Assembly: GCF_017183135.1 (NCBI RefSeq)
Contig: NZ_JADDXW010000001.1
Location: forward strand, 1 to 64,000
Direction of reading: 5' to 3'
DNA length: 64,000 bases
Source: Aurantimonas marina
GTDB taxonomy: Bacteria; Pseudomonadota; Alphaproteobacteria; Rhizobiales; Rhizobiaceae
The notes beneath the pieces were generated by a model that saw only the letters and a program-made list of their open reading frames with translations, searched no databases and was not told the origin of the DNA. Position 1 is the first letter of the stretch. Each line of letters opens with the position of its first letter. Shown here in pieces: positions 18,880 through 30,074 of this stretch. Position numbers and translations under genes: made by a program.

Positions 18880-21042
18880 ATGAACATCCAGAGCATCCAA
18901 CCGACACGGCGCGGCTTCCTCGCTGGCGCCGGGCTGGTGATTGGCGTCACCCTCGCCATGCGCGGCAGAGCCGCCGCTTCCTTGCTACAAGGCGCGCCGG
19001 CCGGCGCGGCGGGATCGGTCCGGGAGCTCAATGCGTTCGTGCGCATCGCGCCGGACGGCGTTGTCACTGTGTTGTCGAAGCATATCGAGTTCGGACAGGG
19101 TCCCTATACGGGCCTGACCACCCTGGTGGCCGAGGAACTCGACGCCGATTGGAGCCAGATGCGCGTCGCCGCCGCTCCGGCCAATGACGAACTCTACGCC
19201 AATCTCGCCTTCGGCATTCAGGGCACCGGCGGCTCGACCGCGATTGCCAATTCCTACGAACAGATGCGCAAGGCCGGCGCCACCGCGCGGGCGATGCTGG
19301 TCGCCGCGGCGGCCGAGGAGTGGGACGTTCCGGCCGGAGAGATCACCGTCGCCAAGGGGCGCATCAGGCACGAAGCGTCGGGCAAGGAGGCGGGCTTCGG
19401 CGAGCTTGCCGAGAAGGCCGCCACCATGGAGGCGCCGGCCGAGCCGAAGCTGAAACACCCAAAGGATTTCGTGCTGATCGGCACCAACCGGCCAAAACTC
19501 GACACCCCCGAGAAGACGAACGGCAAGGCGGTCTTCACGCTCGACGTGCTGGCCGACGACATGCTGATCGCCGTGGTTGCTCACCCCGCGCATTTCGGCG
19601 CCACGGTGAAGAGTTTCGACGACACCGAGGCCCGCAAGGTTCCCGGCGTCGTCGACGTCAAGCAGATCACGCAAGGCGTCGCGGTGTTCGCGGAAAACAC
19701 TTTTGCCGCTCTCAAGGCGCGCGATGCGCTGGAGATCGAGTGGAATCTCAGCGCGGCGGAAACGCGCTCCAGTGAGGCAATCTACGACGATTACCGCAAG
19801 CTGCTGTCAGGCGAGGGGCTCGAGGCGACCAACAATGGCGATACCGGAAGCGCCTTGTCCGCCGACGGCATCACCACATTGCGCTCGGAAATCACTTTCC
19901 CGTTCCTCGCCCACGCACCGATGGAGCCGCTCGACGCGGTGCTGATCCAGGCCGAGGACGGCTCGATCGACTGCTACAATGGCTCGCAGTTTCCAGGCCA
20001 GGACACGGCAGCGATCGCCGATGTTTGCGGCGTCGATCCGGCCAAGGTGCGGGTCAACACCCAGCTTGCCGGCGGCAGCTTCGGCCGGCGCGCGCAGTTC
20101 GGGTCTCCCTACATGCGGGAGGCGGCGGAAGCGTTCAAAGCCTCTGGCATGACGCGGCCGATCAAACACATGTGGACCCGCGAGGACGACATTCGCGGCG
20201 GCTTCTACCGGCCGATCTACGTGCATTCGCTGGAAGGCGCCATCGATCGGGACGGCAACATCGTCGCCTGGGACCAGCAGATCGTCGGCCAGTCGGTCAT
20301 GAAGAAGACCGACCTCGACGAGAGCACCGTCGAGGGGGCCGCGGATATGCCCTACGGAATTTCCAATCTGCGGGTGCGGGCCTACAATGTCGAGCTTCCG
20401 GTACCGGTGCTGTGGTGGCGCTCGGTGGGCCACAGTCACACCGGCTTTGCCGTCGAGACATTCATCGACGAATTGCTGGAGAAGGCCGGCAAGGACCCCG
20501 TCGAGGGTCGCCTAACCCTGCTTGAGAACGATCCTCGTCGCGCCAATGTCCTGCGCAAGGCGGCGGAAATCTCCAATTGGGGATCATCGCCGGTGACCGA
20601 GGGTCGCCAGCGCGGCGTCGCCGTGCACAAATCCTTCAATACTTATGTCGCCGAGATCGCCGAAGTTTCGATCGGCGAGAGGGGCGAGCCACGGGTGCAT
20701 AAGGTCTGGTGTGCCGTCGATTGCGGTGTCGCCGTCAACCCCAACATCATCCGCGCGCAGATGGAAGGCGGCATTGGCTATGGCCTCGGCGCAGTCCTCT
20801 TCGACCAGATCACCCTCGGCGAGGGCGGCGAGATCGTCCAGTCCAACTTTCACGACTACCGCTCGCTGCGCATCAACGAGATGCCCGAGGTCGAGGTCGC
20901 AATCATCGAATCCAGCGAGGCGCCGACCGGCGTCGGCGAACCGGGTACGCCGCCGATCGGACCGGCGGTCGCCAACGCCTGGCGCCGGCTGACAGGCCAG
21001 CCGGTGCGGCAACTGCCGATCGTTGAGGCGCAGACATCGTGA
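18880..21042 (+). CDS. iorB: Molybdopterin-binding large subunit, isoquinoline 1-oxidoreductase beta type
   Basis: 720 residues, xanthine-oxidase family. A twin-arginine signal (TRRGFLAG followed by a hydrophobic stretch) shows that the folded enzyme goes to the periplasm, probably carrying the small subunit along. The cofactor-binding [12 protein letters not shown] and the C-terminal GVGEPGTPP, holding the catalytic Glu, are present. There is no FAD-binding subunit, consistent with the Ior group that uses a cytochrome as electron acceptor. The stop overlaps the cytochrome gene start by four bases. No XdhC/CoxI-like maturation gene is in the window. Confidence 0.9.
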   Translation: MNIQSIQPTRRGFLAGAGLVIGVTLAMRGRAAASLLQGAPAGAAGSVRELNAFVRIAPDGVVTVLSKHIEFGQGPYTGLTTLVAEELDADWSQMRVAAAPANDELYANLAFGIQGTGGSTAIANSYEQMRKAGATARAMLVAAAAEEWDVPAGEITVAKGRIRHEASGKEAGFGELAEKAATMEAPAEPKLKHPKDFVLIGTNRPKLDTPEKTNGKAVFTLDVLADDMLIAVVAHPAHFGATVKSFDDTEARKVPGVVDVKQITQGVAVFAENTFAALKARDALEIEWNLSAAETRSSEAIYDDYRKLLSGEGLEATNNGDTGSALSADGITTLRSEITFPFLAHAPMEPLDAVLIQAEDGSIDCYNGSQFPGQDTAAIADVCGVDPAKVRVNTQLAGGSFGRRAQFGSPYMREAAEAFKASGMTRPIKHMWTREDDIRGGFYRPIYVHSLEGAIDRDGNIVAWDQQIVGQSVMKKTDLDESTVEGAADMPYGISNLRVRAYNVELPVPVLWWRSVGHSHTGFAVETFIDELLEKAGKDPVEGRLTLLENDPRRANVLRKAAEISNWGSSPVTEGRQRGVAVHKSFNTYVAEIAEVSIGERGEPRVHKVWCAVDCGVAVNPNIIRAQMEGGIGYGLGAVLFDQITLGEGGEIVQSNFHDYRSLRINEMPEVEVAIIESSEAPTGVGEPGTPPIGPAVANAWRRLTGQPVRQLPIVEAQTS

Positions 21043-21755
21043 GCAACGGGATATTCAACGTGACCGCATCGAAAATTCTGGCAAACCGTCTGGCCGTCAT
21101 GGCTCTGGCCGCGAGCCTCATCCTCGGGGCGGGACCCGGTCTGGCGCAGGAAAAGGTGACGGAGACGGCGGATGCCGCCTCCTCGGATGCCTTCGCCGAT
21201 GCCGACACCGGGTCGCTGCGGCCTGTCGCCGACTTCGACTCCATCGCCGACGAAACCGAGCGCTCGATCGCCATCTTCGAGGAAACTGGCAAGGTGCTTC
21301 AGGATCCGCGCTGCGTGAATTGCCACCCGCGCGGCGACTCGCCGCTTCAGGGTGACGACATGGCGTTGCACGACCCCCCGGTGGTTCGGGGCGCCGCCAA
21401 TTTCGGTGCGCCCGGCATGACCTGCAATACCTGCCATGGGCCGGAAAATGTCGATGTCGTCGCGCAGACGGACGATATCAGGTCGATCCCCGGCAATCCG
21501 AACTGGCATCTCGCGCCGGTTGAAATGGCCTGGGAAGGCAAGTCGCTCGGCGAGATCTGCGCACAGATCAAGGACGAGAACCGCAACGGCGGCAAGACCC
21601 TGGCCGAACTGGTCGAGCACATGGCGAAGGACGACCTCGTCGGATGGGGCTGGAAGCCCGGCAAGGGCCGCAAGCCGGCCCCCGGAACGCAGGAGCAGTT
21701 CGGCCAGCTCTACGAGGCCTGGGTCGCCACTGGGGCGCACTGCCCGGCCACGTAG
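21039..21755 (+). CDS. Periplasmic dihaem cytochrome c subunit of the Ior operon
   Basis: 238 residues, starting at a GTG that overlaps the iorB stop (GTGA). A secretion signal ends about residue 36 (GPGLAQ). Two CxxCH haem motifs: CVNCH at residues 92-96 and CNTCH at 129-133. The tight coupling to iorAB makes it the likely electron acceptor of the hydroxylase, feeding the respiratory chain. This class is often annotated as an isoquinoline 1-oxidoreductase subunit in Rhizobiales. ATG at codon 21 is an alternative but would shorten the signal. Confidence 0.85.
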   Translation: MSNGIFNVTASKILANRLAVMALAASLILGAGPGLAQEKVTETADAASSDAFADADTGSLRPVADFDSIADETERSIAIFEETGKVLQDPRCVNCHPRGDSPLQGDDMALHDPPVVRGAANFGAPGMTCNTCHGPENVDVVAQTDDIRSIPGNPNWHLAPVEMAWEGKSLGEICAQIKDENRNGGKTLAELVEHMAKDDLVGWGWKPGKGRKPAPGTQEQFGQLYEAWVATGAHCPAT

Positions 21756-21777
21756 CCACTCCAAGGCATGCTAGCCT

Positions 21778-21810
21778 ATGGGCGGGTCCTTCGACCCGCC
21801 CATCTTCATT
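21778..21810 (+). terminator. Intrinsic terminator of the Ior operon
   Basis: Perfect 11-bp stem ATGGGCGGGTC/GACCCGCCCAT with a CTTC loop, then CTTCATT. Twenty-two bases after the cytochrome gene stop. Confidence 0.8.
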
Positions 21811-21937
21811 CGGCACCACCGCCGGTCGAGCCCCTGCTGTTATCTAAACCGATTTTACGCGACCCCCGCCCCTTCCGATCCACGCGTACGCCGGTTAAGC
21901 AAGCCGCAGCGACATGGCAGAGCGACGAGGGCATGAG

Positions 21938-23326
<1,389 letters not shown>

Positions 23327-23501
23327 GGCGGCGGCGGATCGATTCGGGCGTCGTCGTCACCTACGCTTTTCAATTGTGTCGCTTTTAGTTGACGTTCCGT
23401 CGGTTACGGACCGGCTGTAATCAGCCCCGTCTTCGGTTACGCAGGGACATCGGAACACGGAGAGAGGCGCCTTCGCGTTCACCCATACGGAGCCCTTCGG
23501 C

Positions 23502-23882
23502 ATGAATGCCAATCTTATCCTCGTCGGCCGGGTCCTGCTGTCGATCATCTTCATCGTCGCCGGCTTCGGCAAGCTGACCGGCGCAGCCGGATTTGCCGGC
23601 TATCTCGGCAGCCTCGGCTTTCCCGCGCCGCTGGTGATGGCCTATCTGACCGGCGCATTCGAGCTGTTCGGCGGCCTGGCGATTCTCGTCGGCTTCCAGA
23701 CCCGCGTCATCGCGATCGCGCTGGCGGCGTTTTGCGTCGCGACGGGGCTCATCGCCCATCTCGCCGAGCCGAACGTCCTTATGAAGAACATCGCCCTCGC
23801 CGGCGGTTTCCTGGTGCTCGCCGGCTCCGGCGCAGGCGCCATGGCCATCGACAAGACCACGCGCCAGAGCCGCTACGCCTGA
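23502..23882 (+). CDS. DoxX-family membrane protein
   Basis: 126 residues with four predicted transmembrane helices, and the family features GFGKLTG and a loop followed by GAFELFGG. DoxX proteins are linked to quinone or thiol redox balance in the membrane, but the activity here is unknown. The upstream 175 bases hold GGAAC and CGTT 19 bases apart, which is too far for a confident EcfG site. Convergent with the cyclase gene. Confidence 0.85.
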   Translation: MNANLILVGRVLLSIIFIVAGFGKLTGAAGFAGYLGSLGFPAPLVMAYLTGAFELFGGLAILVGFQTRVIAIALAAFCVATGLIAHLAEPNVLMKNIALAGGFLVLAGSGAGAMAIDKTTRQSRYA

Positions 23883-23926
23883 GAAGCGACAACCATCATG
23901 ATTGCGGGCGGCCCGGCCCCACGCAG

Positions 23927-25264
23927 TCAACCTGCCGCACGCAACTCGCCCGCGGCTTCGGGCATGCGCGACCAGATCTTTACCCGGTTGCGACCGTCCT
24001 GCTTGGCGTCATAAAGGGCCCGATCGGCCCGCTTCAGCGCGTATTCGATCGCAAGATCGTCGTTGAAACAGGGAGCGACGCCGATGCTGATCGTAAACGG
24101 AATCGGACCATGCTCCCCCCAATCGTGCTGAAACCGGGCATTCGCGACGGCCTGGCGCAGTCGCTCGGCGATGACGATCGCCCGCCCCTCGTCAGCCTCG
24201 GGCAGCACCACGGCGAATTCCTCGCCGCCGAGCCGCGCGAAGATGTCGGACTGGCGCAGGATGCACGTGCCGGCTGATGCCATGGCCCGCAACACCATGT
24301 CGCCGGCCGGATGCCCCCTGGTGTCGTTAATCCGCTTGAAGCGGTCGAGATCGATCATGAGGACGCTGAGCGGCCGGTCATGGCGGCGGGCCAATGCCAT
24401 CTGATCAGCGGCTTGCTCGTTGAAGGCCCGCCGGTTGGGCAGCCCGGTCAACTGATCGATCAATGCCTGACGCTTTAATTCCTCGATCAGCTTGGCGCGC
24501 TCGGAGATGTCGCGGATGAGGGCCGTGAACTCGGTCGCGCCCCCGACCGTGATCTTGGCGATCGAAACCTCGACGGGAAATTGCGTACCGTCCTTGGCCA
24601 GGCCGAAGATCTGGCCGTCGCGCTCGAACATCTGCCGCGAGGAAATCGGCGAATTGGAGAAAGTCTCCAAATGCTCGGCGTGGCGGTCATGATATTTTTC
24701 GGGGATGAGGGTGTTGAGCGGTCTACCCCTGATCTCCTCGGCGCTATAGCCAAACATCTCCTCGGCCGCAGCGTTGAACAAATGTATGTGCCGCTGCCGA
24801 TCCACGGTAACGATACCGTCATAGGCCGACTGGATGACCGCGCTGAAGCGGGAGTTCGCCGTCTTCAGTTCGTTTTCCAGCTGGATCTTCTCGGTGATAT
24901 CGAGGCAGGTGAGCAAAACGCCGCCCGGCTCGCGGGCACCGTTTAGGATCGGTTGCGCCGCCATGCGCCACCAAAACGTTCTGCCTTCAAGATCGATGAC
25001 CTGCACGATCTCGACCGGTGTCACGGTCCGAACGCATTCCTCGATTTGCACAGCGATATTGCGCCGCGCGTAGCCCGGCAGCAAATCCCTGAGCCGTGCT
25101 CCTGCCCCGTCAGGCGCACGGATTCCCAACATGCGACGAAAATGGCAGTTGCAGGCCAGAACCCGATCCGGTTTTCCGCCGTCGAGATCGATCACGGCGA
25201 TGCTGGCAGCGATCGCGTCGACGACTCCGGGCAGCTCGTCGAGTAGAATTTTCTTGATACTCAC
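23927..25264 (-). CDS. PAS-PAS-GGDEF diguanylate cyclase
   Basis: 445 residues making c-di-GMP. Two PAS domains occupy about residues 10-130 and 137-260. The GGDEF domain follows, with the active loop GGEEF intact, and the inhibitory I-site RxxD (RQSD) lies five residues before it. No transmembrane segment or EAL domain, so it is a cytosolic, feedback-inhibited cyclase that should sense a small ligand or redox state through the PAS domains. Transcribed alone. Confidence 0.93.
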   Translation of the reverse strand: MSIKKILLDELPGVVDAIAASIAVIDLDGGKPDRVLACNCHFRRMLGIRAPDGAGARLRDLLPGYARRNIAVQIEECVRTVTPVEIVQVIDLEGRTFWWRMAAQPILNGAREPGGVLLTCLDITEKIQLENELKTANSRFSAVIQSAYDGIVTVDRQRHIHLFNAAAEEMFGYSAEEIRGRPLNTLIPEKYHDRHAEHLETFSNSPISSRQMFERDGQIFGLAKDGTQFPVEVSIAKITVGGATEFTALIRDISERAKLIEELKRQALIDQLTGLPNRRAFNEQAADQMALARRHDRPLSVLMIDLDRFKRINDTRGHPAGDMVLRAMASAGTCILRQSDIFARLGGEEFAVVLPEADEGRAIVIAERLRQAVANARFQHDWGEHGPIPFTISIGVAPCFNDDLAIEYALKRADRALYDAKQDGRNRVKIWSRMPEAAGELRAAG

Positions 25265-25308
25265 TGAGCTTCCCCCACACCAATGACGTCTGGTCTAGGG
25301 CAAAACCG

Positions 25309-26139
25309 TTAACGTGCCCTTGCCGGCACGCTCGGGTCGAAAGGCGGCATCACCGCCCCTTTCCGGCGTGAGCGCACGCGCACTGCGGCCCGTTCCAGCA
25401 TGTATTTCTCCGCTTCGATCATGTGCGCGCGCATGATCATGCGGCACAGTTCTGGATCGCCCGCCTTGAGCGCCCGCAACAGGCGCACCTGGTAATGCAG
25501 GCCGGTCTCGCGCAGGCCGGGATTGGGTTCCTTGTAGATCGCCCGGCAGACCGTCATCTCCCGCAAGAGGCTCAACAAGAACCTGCCGATGAAGGCCAGC
25601 AGCGGGTTATCGGAATGGCGCGTCAGCTCCTCGTGGAAATCGAGCTCGGCGAGACGCTGGGCGTATTCCTCTTCCGCGGTCGTCGGTTCGTCCTCATAGA
25701 GCCGGATGGTAGACTGCATGGCCTCGAAGCCTTCCGGCGACAGTTTTCCGGCGACGCTCGCGGCAAGTTCCGGCTCGGCCCATTTGCGCAGCGCGTAGAT
25801 ATTCGCGATCGAGGGTTGCTCGAACAGGAACAGATTGTCCAGCAAGCGGATCGCCTGATCCGGACTGACGGCCGATACGAATGTGCCGCCGCCCGGTCCT
25901 GTCTTGCTGGTGATCAGCCCCTGAAATTCGAGGATTTGCAGCGCCTCCCGCAAGGTGCCGCGCGAGGCCTTGATGTTCTGGGACTGGAACCACTCCGACG
26001 CGATCGGATCGCCCGGCCGCAGGCCATGCGCGACGATCAGTTCGCGAAGCTGGTCGGCAATGATATCCGGCCGCTTGCGGCGTCTGCGGCCCTTGTCTGA
26101 AACGCGCCGAGCCGGGCCCATGGGGGATTTTTCGGGCAT
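25309..26139 (-). CDS. GntR-family transcriptional regulator, FCD subgroup
   Basis: 276 residues. Winged helix at about residues 20-90 (ASRGTLREALQILEFQGLI is the recognition region) and an all-helical FCD effector domain with the metal-binding histidines in the DFHEELTRHS and RAHMIEAE segments. I chose the ATG at 26139, the first after the stop of the dppF gene five bases upstream. As the last gene of the ABC operon it is the obvious candidate to bind the two dyads at 31662-31712 in response to the transported compound or its product. Confidence 0.85.
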   Translation of the reverse strand: MPEKSPMGPARRVSDKGRRRRKRPDIIADQLRELIVAHGLRPGDPIASEWFQSQNIKASRGTLREALQILEFQGLITSKTGPGGGTFVSAVSPDQAIRLLDNLFLFEQPSIANIYALRKWAEPELAASVAGKLSPEGFEAMQSTIRLYEDEPTTAEEEYAQRLAELDFHEELTRHSDNPLLAFIGRFLLSLLREMTVCRAIYKEPNPGLRETGLHYQVRLLRALKAGDPELCRMIMRAHMIEAEKYMLERAAVRVRSRRKGAVMPPFDPSVPARAR

Positions 26140-26143
26140 GGGA

Positions 26144-27130
26144 TCAGCCCGGACCATTGGGATGGTAGCAGGCCACAAGATGGTCCGCGGCGCCGCCGGA
26201 AACCGGCTCGAGCGGCGGATGCCGTGACGCACAAAGTTTCGTCGCGTTCGGACAGCGGGCATAGAACGCGCATCCCGGCGGCGGATCGTAGGGATCGGGC
26301 AATTCGGTGTTGGCGTCTTCCGGGATCAGGTCATGGCGGCCGGGCGCGGGTGCCGAGTGCATCAACAGATCGGTGTAGGGATGGCGAGGCGCCGCGAAGA
26401 CACTGCGCGCCGGGCCAAGCTCGGCGATCCGGCCGAAATACATCACCGCAACGCGGTCGCTGACGCTCTCGACCACCGACAGATCGTGGCTGATGAACAC
26501 GTAGGTCAGGCCGAAGCGGTCCTTCAGATCGTCCAGGAGGTTGAGCACCTGCGCCTGGATCGAGACGTCGAGCGCGGAGACCGGCTCGTCGAGAACGATC
26601 AGTTCCGGTCCTGCGGCGAGTGCCCGGGCGATACCGATGCGCTGGGCCTGGCCGCCGGAAAACTCGTGCGGATAGCGCTCGAGGAATTCCGGCGCGAGAT
26701 TGACGGCGGCCATCAGCTCTTCCAGCCGCGCCGCGCGCGCGTCCCCCGTCAGCCCGGCGAGATGTTTCAGCGGCGCCTCGAGAATCGTCCGGATGGTCTT
26801 GCGGGGGTTGAGTGAGGCGACCGGGTCCTGGAACACATACTGAACCTTGCGCGCCAGCGCCCGGCGGTCGCGTTTGGCCTCAGCGACGAGGTCGCGGCCG
26901 TCCAGCGTGATCCGCCCGGCGGTCGGCAGATCGAGCCCGACCATCAACCGCGCTAGGGTCGATTTGCCGCAGCCCGATTCCCCGACGATCCCGAGGGTCT
27001 CGCTCTTCTTCACGTCGAGCGACAGGCTCTGCACCGCGTGAACAGCGGACCTTTGGGTGCCGAACAGGGTTTGACCGCCGCCAAAGATTTTGCCGACGTC
27101 CGTGATCGCGAGGAGCGTCCGGTCAGACAT
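26144..27130 (-). CDS. Peptide-type ABC transporter ATP-binding protein (DppF/OppF-like)
   Basis: 328 residues. Walker A GESGCGKST near residue 52, signature FSGGQAQRIG near 160, Walker B with VLDEP, and the C-terminal oligopeptide-transporter extension with cysteines (GCAFYARCPNATKLC) that in this family can bind an iron-sulphur cluster. The ATG overlaps the stop of the fused permease-ATPase by eight bases. It would pair with the ATPase half of that protein. Confidence 0.92.
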   Translation of the reverse strand: MSDRTLLAITDVGKIFGGGQTLFGTQRSAVHAVQSLSLDVKKSETLGIVGESGCGKSTLARLMVGLDLPTAGRITLDGRDLVAEAKRDRRALARKVQYVFQDPVASLNPRKTIRTILEAPLKHLAGLTGDARAARLEELMAAVNLAPEFLERYPHEFSGGQAQRIGIARALAAGPELIVLDEPVSALDVSIQAQVLNLLDDLKDRFGLTYVFISHDLSVVESVSDRVAVMYFGRIAELGPARSVFAAPRHPYTDLLMHSAPAPGRHDLIPEDANTELPDPYDPPPGCAFYARCPNATKLCASRHPPLEPVSGGAADHLVACYHPNGPG

Positions 27131-29060
27131 CGGCTTCCCCCAGGGCCAAAGGATGCAGACAGCGCACTGCTCGCCCATCGTCCGCGCCGGTCATTGCGAT
27201 ATCGCCGCTTCGGCAGTCCGCCCGCGCCCGTGGACAGCGCGGCGCAAAGGCGCAACCGTCCGGCAGGCTGTCGACCAGCGGCGGACGGCCCGCGATGGCG
27301 TCGAGCCGACGCTCCGGTTCGCCGAGCACCGGCACGCACTGGATCAGCTTCGCCGTATAGGGATGAGCCGGCGCCGACAGGATGGCCTCGGTCGGGCCAG
27401 TTTCCACGATCCGGCCAGCATACATCACCGCGACCCGGTCGCAGATCGCCGACACGACGCCGAAATCATGCGTGATGAACAGGATCGCCGTGTCACGCTC
27501 GCGGCGCAGCCGGTTCATCAGTGCCAGGATCTGCGACTGCACGGTCACGTCGAGCGCGGTGGTCGGCTCGTCGGCGATCAGCACGCCGGCGTCGTTCGCG
27601 AGCGCCATGGCGATGCAGATACGCTGGCGCATGCCGCCGGAGAGTTCGTGCGGGTAGACGTTCAAGCGCGCGGCCGGGTTTGGAATCCGCACCAGATCGA
27701 GGAGGTCGATCGCCCGCTTTTTCGCTTGCGAACCGGTCATCGTGTGGTGCGCGCGGATCGCCTCGGTCAGCTGATCGCCGACGGTGAACAGCGGATGCAG
27801 CGTCGACAGCGGATCCTGGAAGACATAGGCGACGGCGGCGCCGCGCAGCTGGCGTATCCGCTCGTCGCTGACAGCAAAGAGGTCTTCCGTGCCGAGAAAG
27901 GCCACCCCGCCGGCGATCCGGCCCGGCGGCGTCGGGACGAGCCCCATGACCGACATGGCGGTGACGGATTTTCCCGAACCGGATTCGCCGACAAGGCCGA
28001 GGCACTCACCTTTTTTCAGCGACAGGTCGATGCCGCCGACAGCCTTGTAGACGGACCCGCCGACGTGGAATTCGGTGCGCAGATCCTGGATGTCGAGCAC
28101 CGCGCGTTCCGCCGGAATCGGCGCTTCGGCGGGCCCATCGCGCATGATCGCGGTGCGTGCCACAGGGCGCGTCAACGCGCCGGATCGCAGTCGCGGGTCG
28201 AGGACATCGCGGATGCCGTCGCCGAGCAGATTGATGCTCATCACCAGCGCGAAGATCATCAGGCCCGGAATGACCGAGACGTGAGGCGAGGTGAACAGGA
28301 TCTTGCGCCCCTCGCCCAGCATCGAGCCGAGGTCGGCCTGCGGCGGCTGCGCGCCGAGTCCGAGGAACGACAGGCCCGCCGTCTCCAGGATCATCCAGCC
28401 GACGGTGGTCGACATGGTGATGACGATGACCGGCAGGACGTTCGGCAGGATTTCCAGGAACAGGATCTGCGCCGGGGTCTTGCCCGACAGGCGCGCGGCA
28501 TCGACGAATTCGCGGCGCGACAGCCCCAGCGTGATGCCGCGGATGTTGCGGGCGAAGAACGGGATATTGACCAGCGCGATGGCGTAGAGCGCGTTGATCA
28601 GCCCCGGCCCCAGCACCGCGACGATGGCCAGCGCCAGAAGAATGTAGGGGAACGCCATCACCATATCGATGCCGCGCATGACGAAACTGTCGGTGCGACC
28701 GCCCGCGTAACCCGCGACGAGGCCGAGCAGCGAGCCGAAGAAGGCGGCGATGAACGTGGCCGACAGACCGACCGCGAGGCTGACCCGCGTGCCCCAGATC
28801 AGCCGCGACAGGATATCGCGGCCGAGATGGTCGGTGCCGAGCGGGTGTCCGGCGCTGAACACCGGCATCAGGCGGTCGACCGGCGCGGTGACGTCGGGAT
28901 CGGCCAGCGGCAGGATCGGCGCCGCCAGGGCGATCAGCGCGATCAGGACGAGGACGACGAGGCCCCCGGTGGCCAGCGTGTTGGCGAACAGCAGCGCGGC
29001 GCTGCCCGGCCGTCCGCGCCGGGCCCTGGGTTCGGGAGTGGCCAAGGTCGTGTCCGCCAT
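27123..29060 (-). CDS. Fused ABC transporter permease and ATP-binding protein (DppC-DppD fusion)
   Basis: 645 residues joining two proteins that are usually separate. Residues 1-300 are a DppC-like permease with six helices and the GTDHLGRDILSRL loop. After a linker of about 25 residues comes a DppD-like ATPase with Walker A GESGSGKS near 360, signature LSGGMRQR near 473, Walker B with IADEPTTALDV near 500, and the cysteine-bearing C-terminus. The frame is continuous, so this is a true fusion. The ATG at 29060 shares one base with the dppB stop. Such fusions are known in some alphaproteobacterial peptide transporters. Confidence 0.92.
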   Translation of the reverse strand: MADTTLATPEPRARRGRPGSAALLFANTLATGGLVVLVLIALIALAAPILPLADPDVTAPVDRLMPVFSAGHPLGTDHLGRDILSRLIWGTRVSLAVGLSATFIAAFFGSLLGLVAGYAGGRTDSFVMRGIDMVMAFPYILLALAIVAVLGPGLINALYAIALVNIPFFARNIRGITLGLSRREFVDAARLSGKTPAQILFLEILPNVLPVIVITMSTTVGWMILETAGLSFLGLGAQPPQADLGSMLGEGRKILFTSPHVSVIPGLMIFALVMSINLLGDGIRDVLDPRLRSGALTRPVARTAIMRDGPAEAPIPAERAVLDIQDLRTEFHVGGSVYKAVGGIDLSLKKGECLGLVGESGSGKSVTAMSVMGLVPTPPGRIAGGVAFLGTEDLFAVSDERIRQLRGAAVAYVFQDPLSTLHPLFTVGDQLTEAIRAHHTMTGSQAKKRAIDLLDLVRIPNPAARLNVYPHELSGGMRQRICIAMALANDAGVLIADEPTTALDVTVQSQILALMNRLRRERDTAILFITHDFGVVSAICDRVAVMYAGRIVETGPTEAILSAPAHPYTAKLIQCVPVLGEPERRLDAIAGRPPLVDSLPDGCAFAPRCPRARADCRSGDIAMTGADDGRAVRCLHPLALGEADV

Positions 29061-30004
29061 CAGCGCAGCCTCGGGTCGAGCAGGGTCTGCACGACGTCGG
29101 CGATGAGGTTGAACAGGACATAGGCGGCCGCGACGACCAGGACGCCGCCCTGCACGAGCAGGAGATCGCGGGTCGAGATCGCCTTGACCAGCATCGAGCC
29201 GATGCCCGGCCACTGGAACACGGTCTCGATATAGACCGCGCCGCCGATGACGAAGCCGGCCTGGATGCCGATCACCGGAATCACGCTGACCAGGGCCGAT
29301 TTGAAGGCGTGGCGGAAGATCACTCGGCGCTCGGTGAGGCCTTTGGCGCGGGCGGTGCGGATATAGTCCTGCCGCAGCACCTCCAGCATGGCTGTGCGCG
29401 TCAGCCGCGCGATCACGCCGGTCGCGACGACGGAGAGGGTGAAAGCCGGCAGGGCCAGATGATGCAGGAGGTCGAGGAGATCACCACCGCCATAGATCGC
29501 ATACATGCCGCTGGCCGGAAACAGCCGCAGATTGACCGCGAAGCCGAGAATCAAGAGCAGGCCGAGCCAGAAGGACGGCGTCGATATGCCGATCAGCACC
29601 AGGAGGGTGACGATCTTGTCGGTCCAGCCATATTGCCGGACGGCCGACGCGATGCCGGCGAGAAGGCCGAAGATCGAGCACAGGATCAGCGACGTGCCGG
29701 CGAGGATCAATGTCGCCGAAAATCGCTCCAGCACCTCGTCGAGCACCGGCCGGTTCAAGGTGTAGGAGCGGCCGAGATCGCCCTGAAACAGATTGCCGAT
29801 CCAGATGAAATATTGCTCAGGCAGGCTCTTGTCGAGGCCGAGATCCCGGTTGAGCCGCGCGACGTTTTCCGGCGTCGCGTAGGAGCCGAGGATCGCCGTC
29901 GCGGGGTCGCCGGGGATCATCGCCATGATCAGGAATACGATGATCGTCAGCCCGAACAGAACCGGGATCGCCGCAATCAGGCGTTTGGCGATGTAGGCGG
30001 CCAC
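29060..30004 (-). CDS. Peptide-type ABC transporter permease (DppB-like)
   Basis: 314 residues with six predicted helices. Family features are the N-terminal helix (LIAAIPVLFGLTIIVF), the conserved DLGLDKSLPEQY loop, and the EAA-type loop RAKGLTERRVIFRHA that contacts the ATPases. Separated from the binding-protein gene by 70 bases carrying a strong hairpin. Confidence 0.93.
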   Translation of the reverse strand: MAAYIAKRLIAAIPVLFGLTIIVFLIMAMIPGDPATAILGSYATPENVARLNRDLGLDKSLPEQYFIWIGNLFQGDLGRSYTLNRPVLDEVLERFSATLILAGTSLILCSIFGLLAGIASAVRQYGWTDKIVTLLVLIGISTPSFWLGLLLILGFAVNLRLFPASGMYAIYGGGDLLDLLHHLALPAFTLSVVATGVIARLTRTAMLEVLRQDYIRTARAKGLTERRVIFRHAFKSALVSVIPVIGIQAGFVIGGAVYIETVFQWPGIGSMLVKAISTRDLLLVQGGVLVVAAAYVLFNLIADVVQTLLDPRLR

Positions 30005-30034
30005 GGCGCACGTCCCGGTCGGATGCGAGAACGA

Positions 30035-30061
30035 GCGCCGGCGGCACGAGGCCGCCGGCGC
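30035..30061 (-). other. Intercistronic hairpin between binding protein and permease genes
   Basis: Perfect 11-bp GC-only stem (GCGCCGGCGGC/GCCGCCGGCGC) with a five-base loop and no T-run. In ABC operons such hairpins protect the binding-protein message and lower downstream expression. Role here is by analogy. Confidence 0.7.
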
Positions 30062-30074
30062 GATGGACCGACGC

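Noticed and set aside
23452..23479. EcfG promoter upstream of the DoxX gene
   Set aside because: GGAAC and CGTT are present, but 19 bases apart rather than 16-17.
27123..29060. Permease-ATPase joint as a frameshift artefact
   Set aside because: No frame change or in-frame stop occurs, and similar fusions are known in the family.
27090..29123. 677-codon plus-strand frame over the fused transporter gene
   Set aside because: Antisense of a conserved permease-ATPase; composition dominated by Arg, Asp and Gln without domains.
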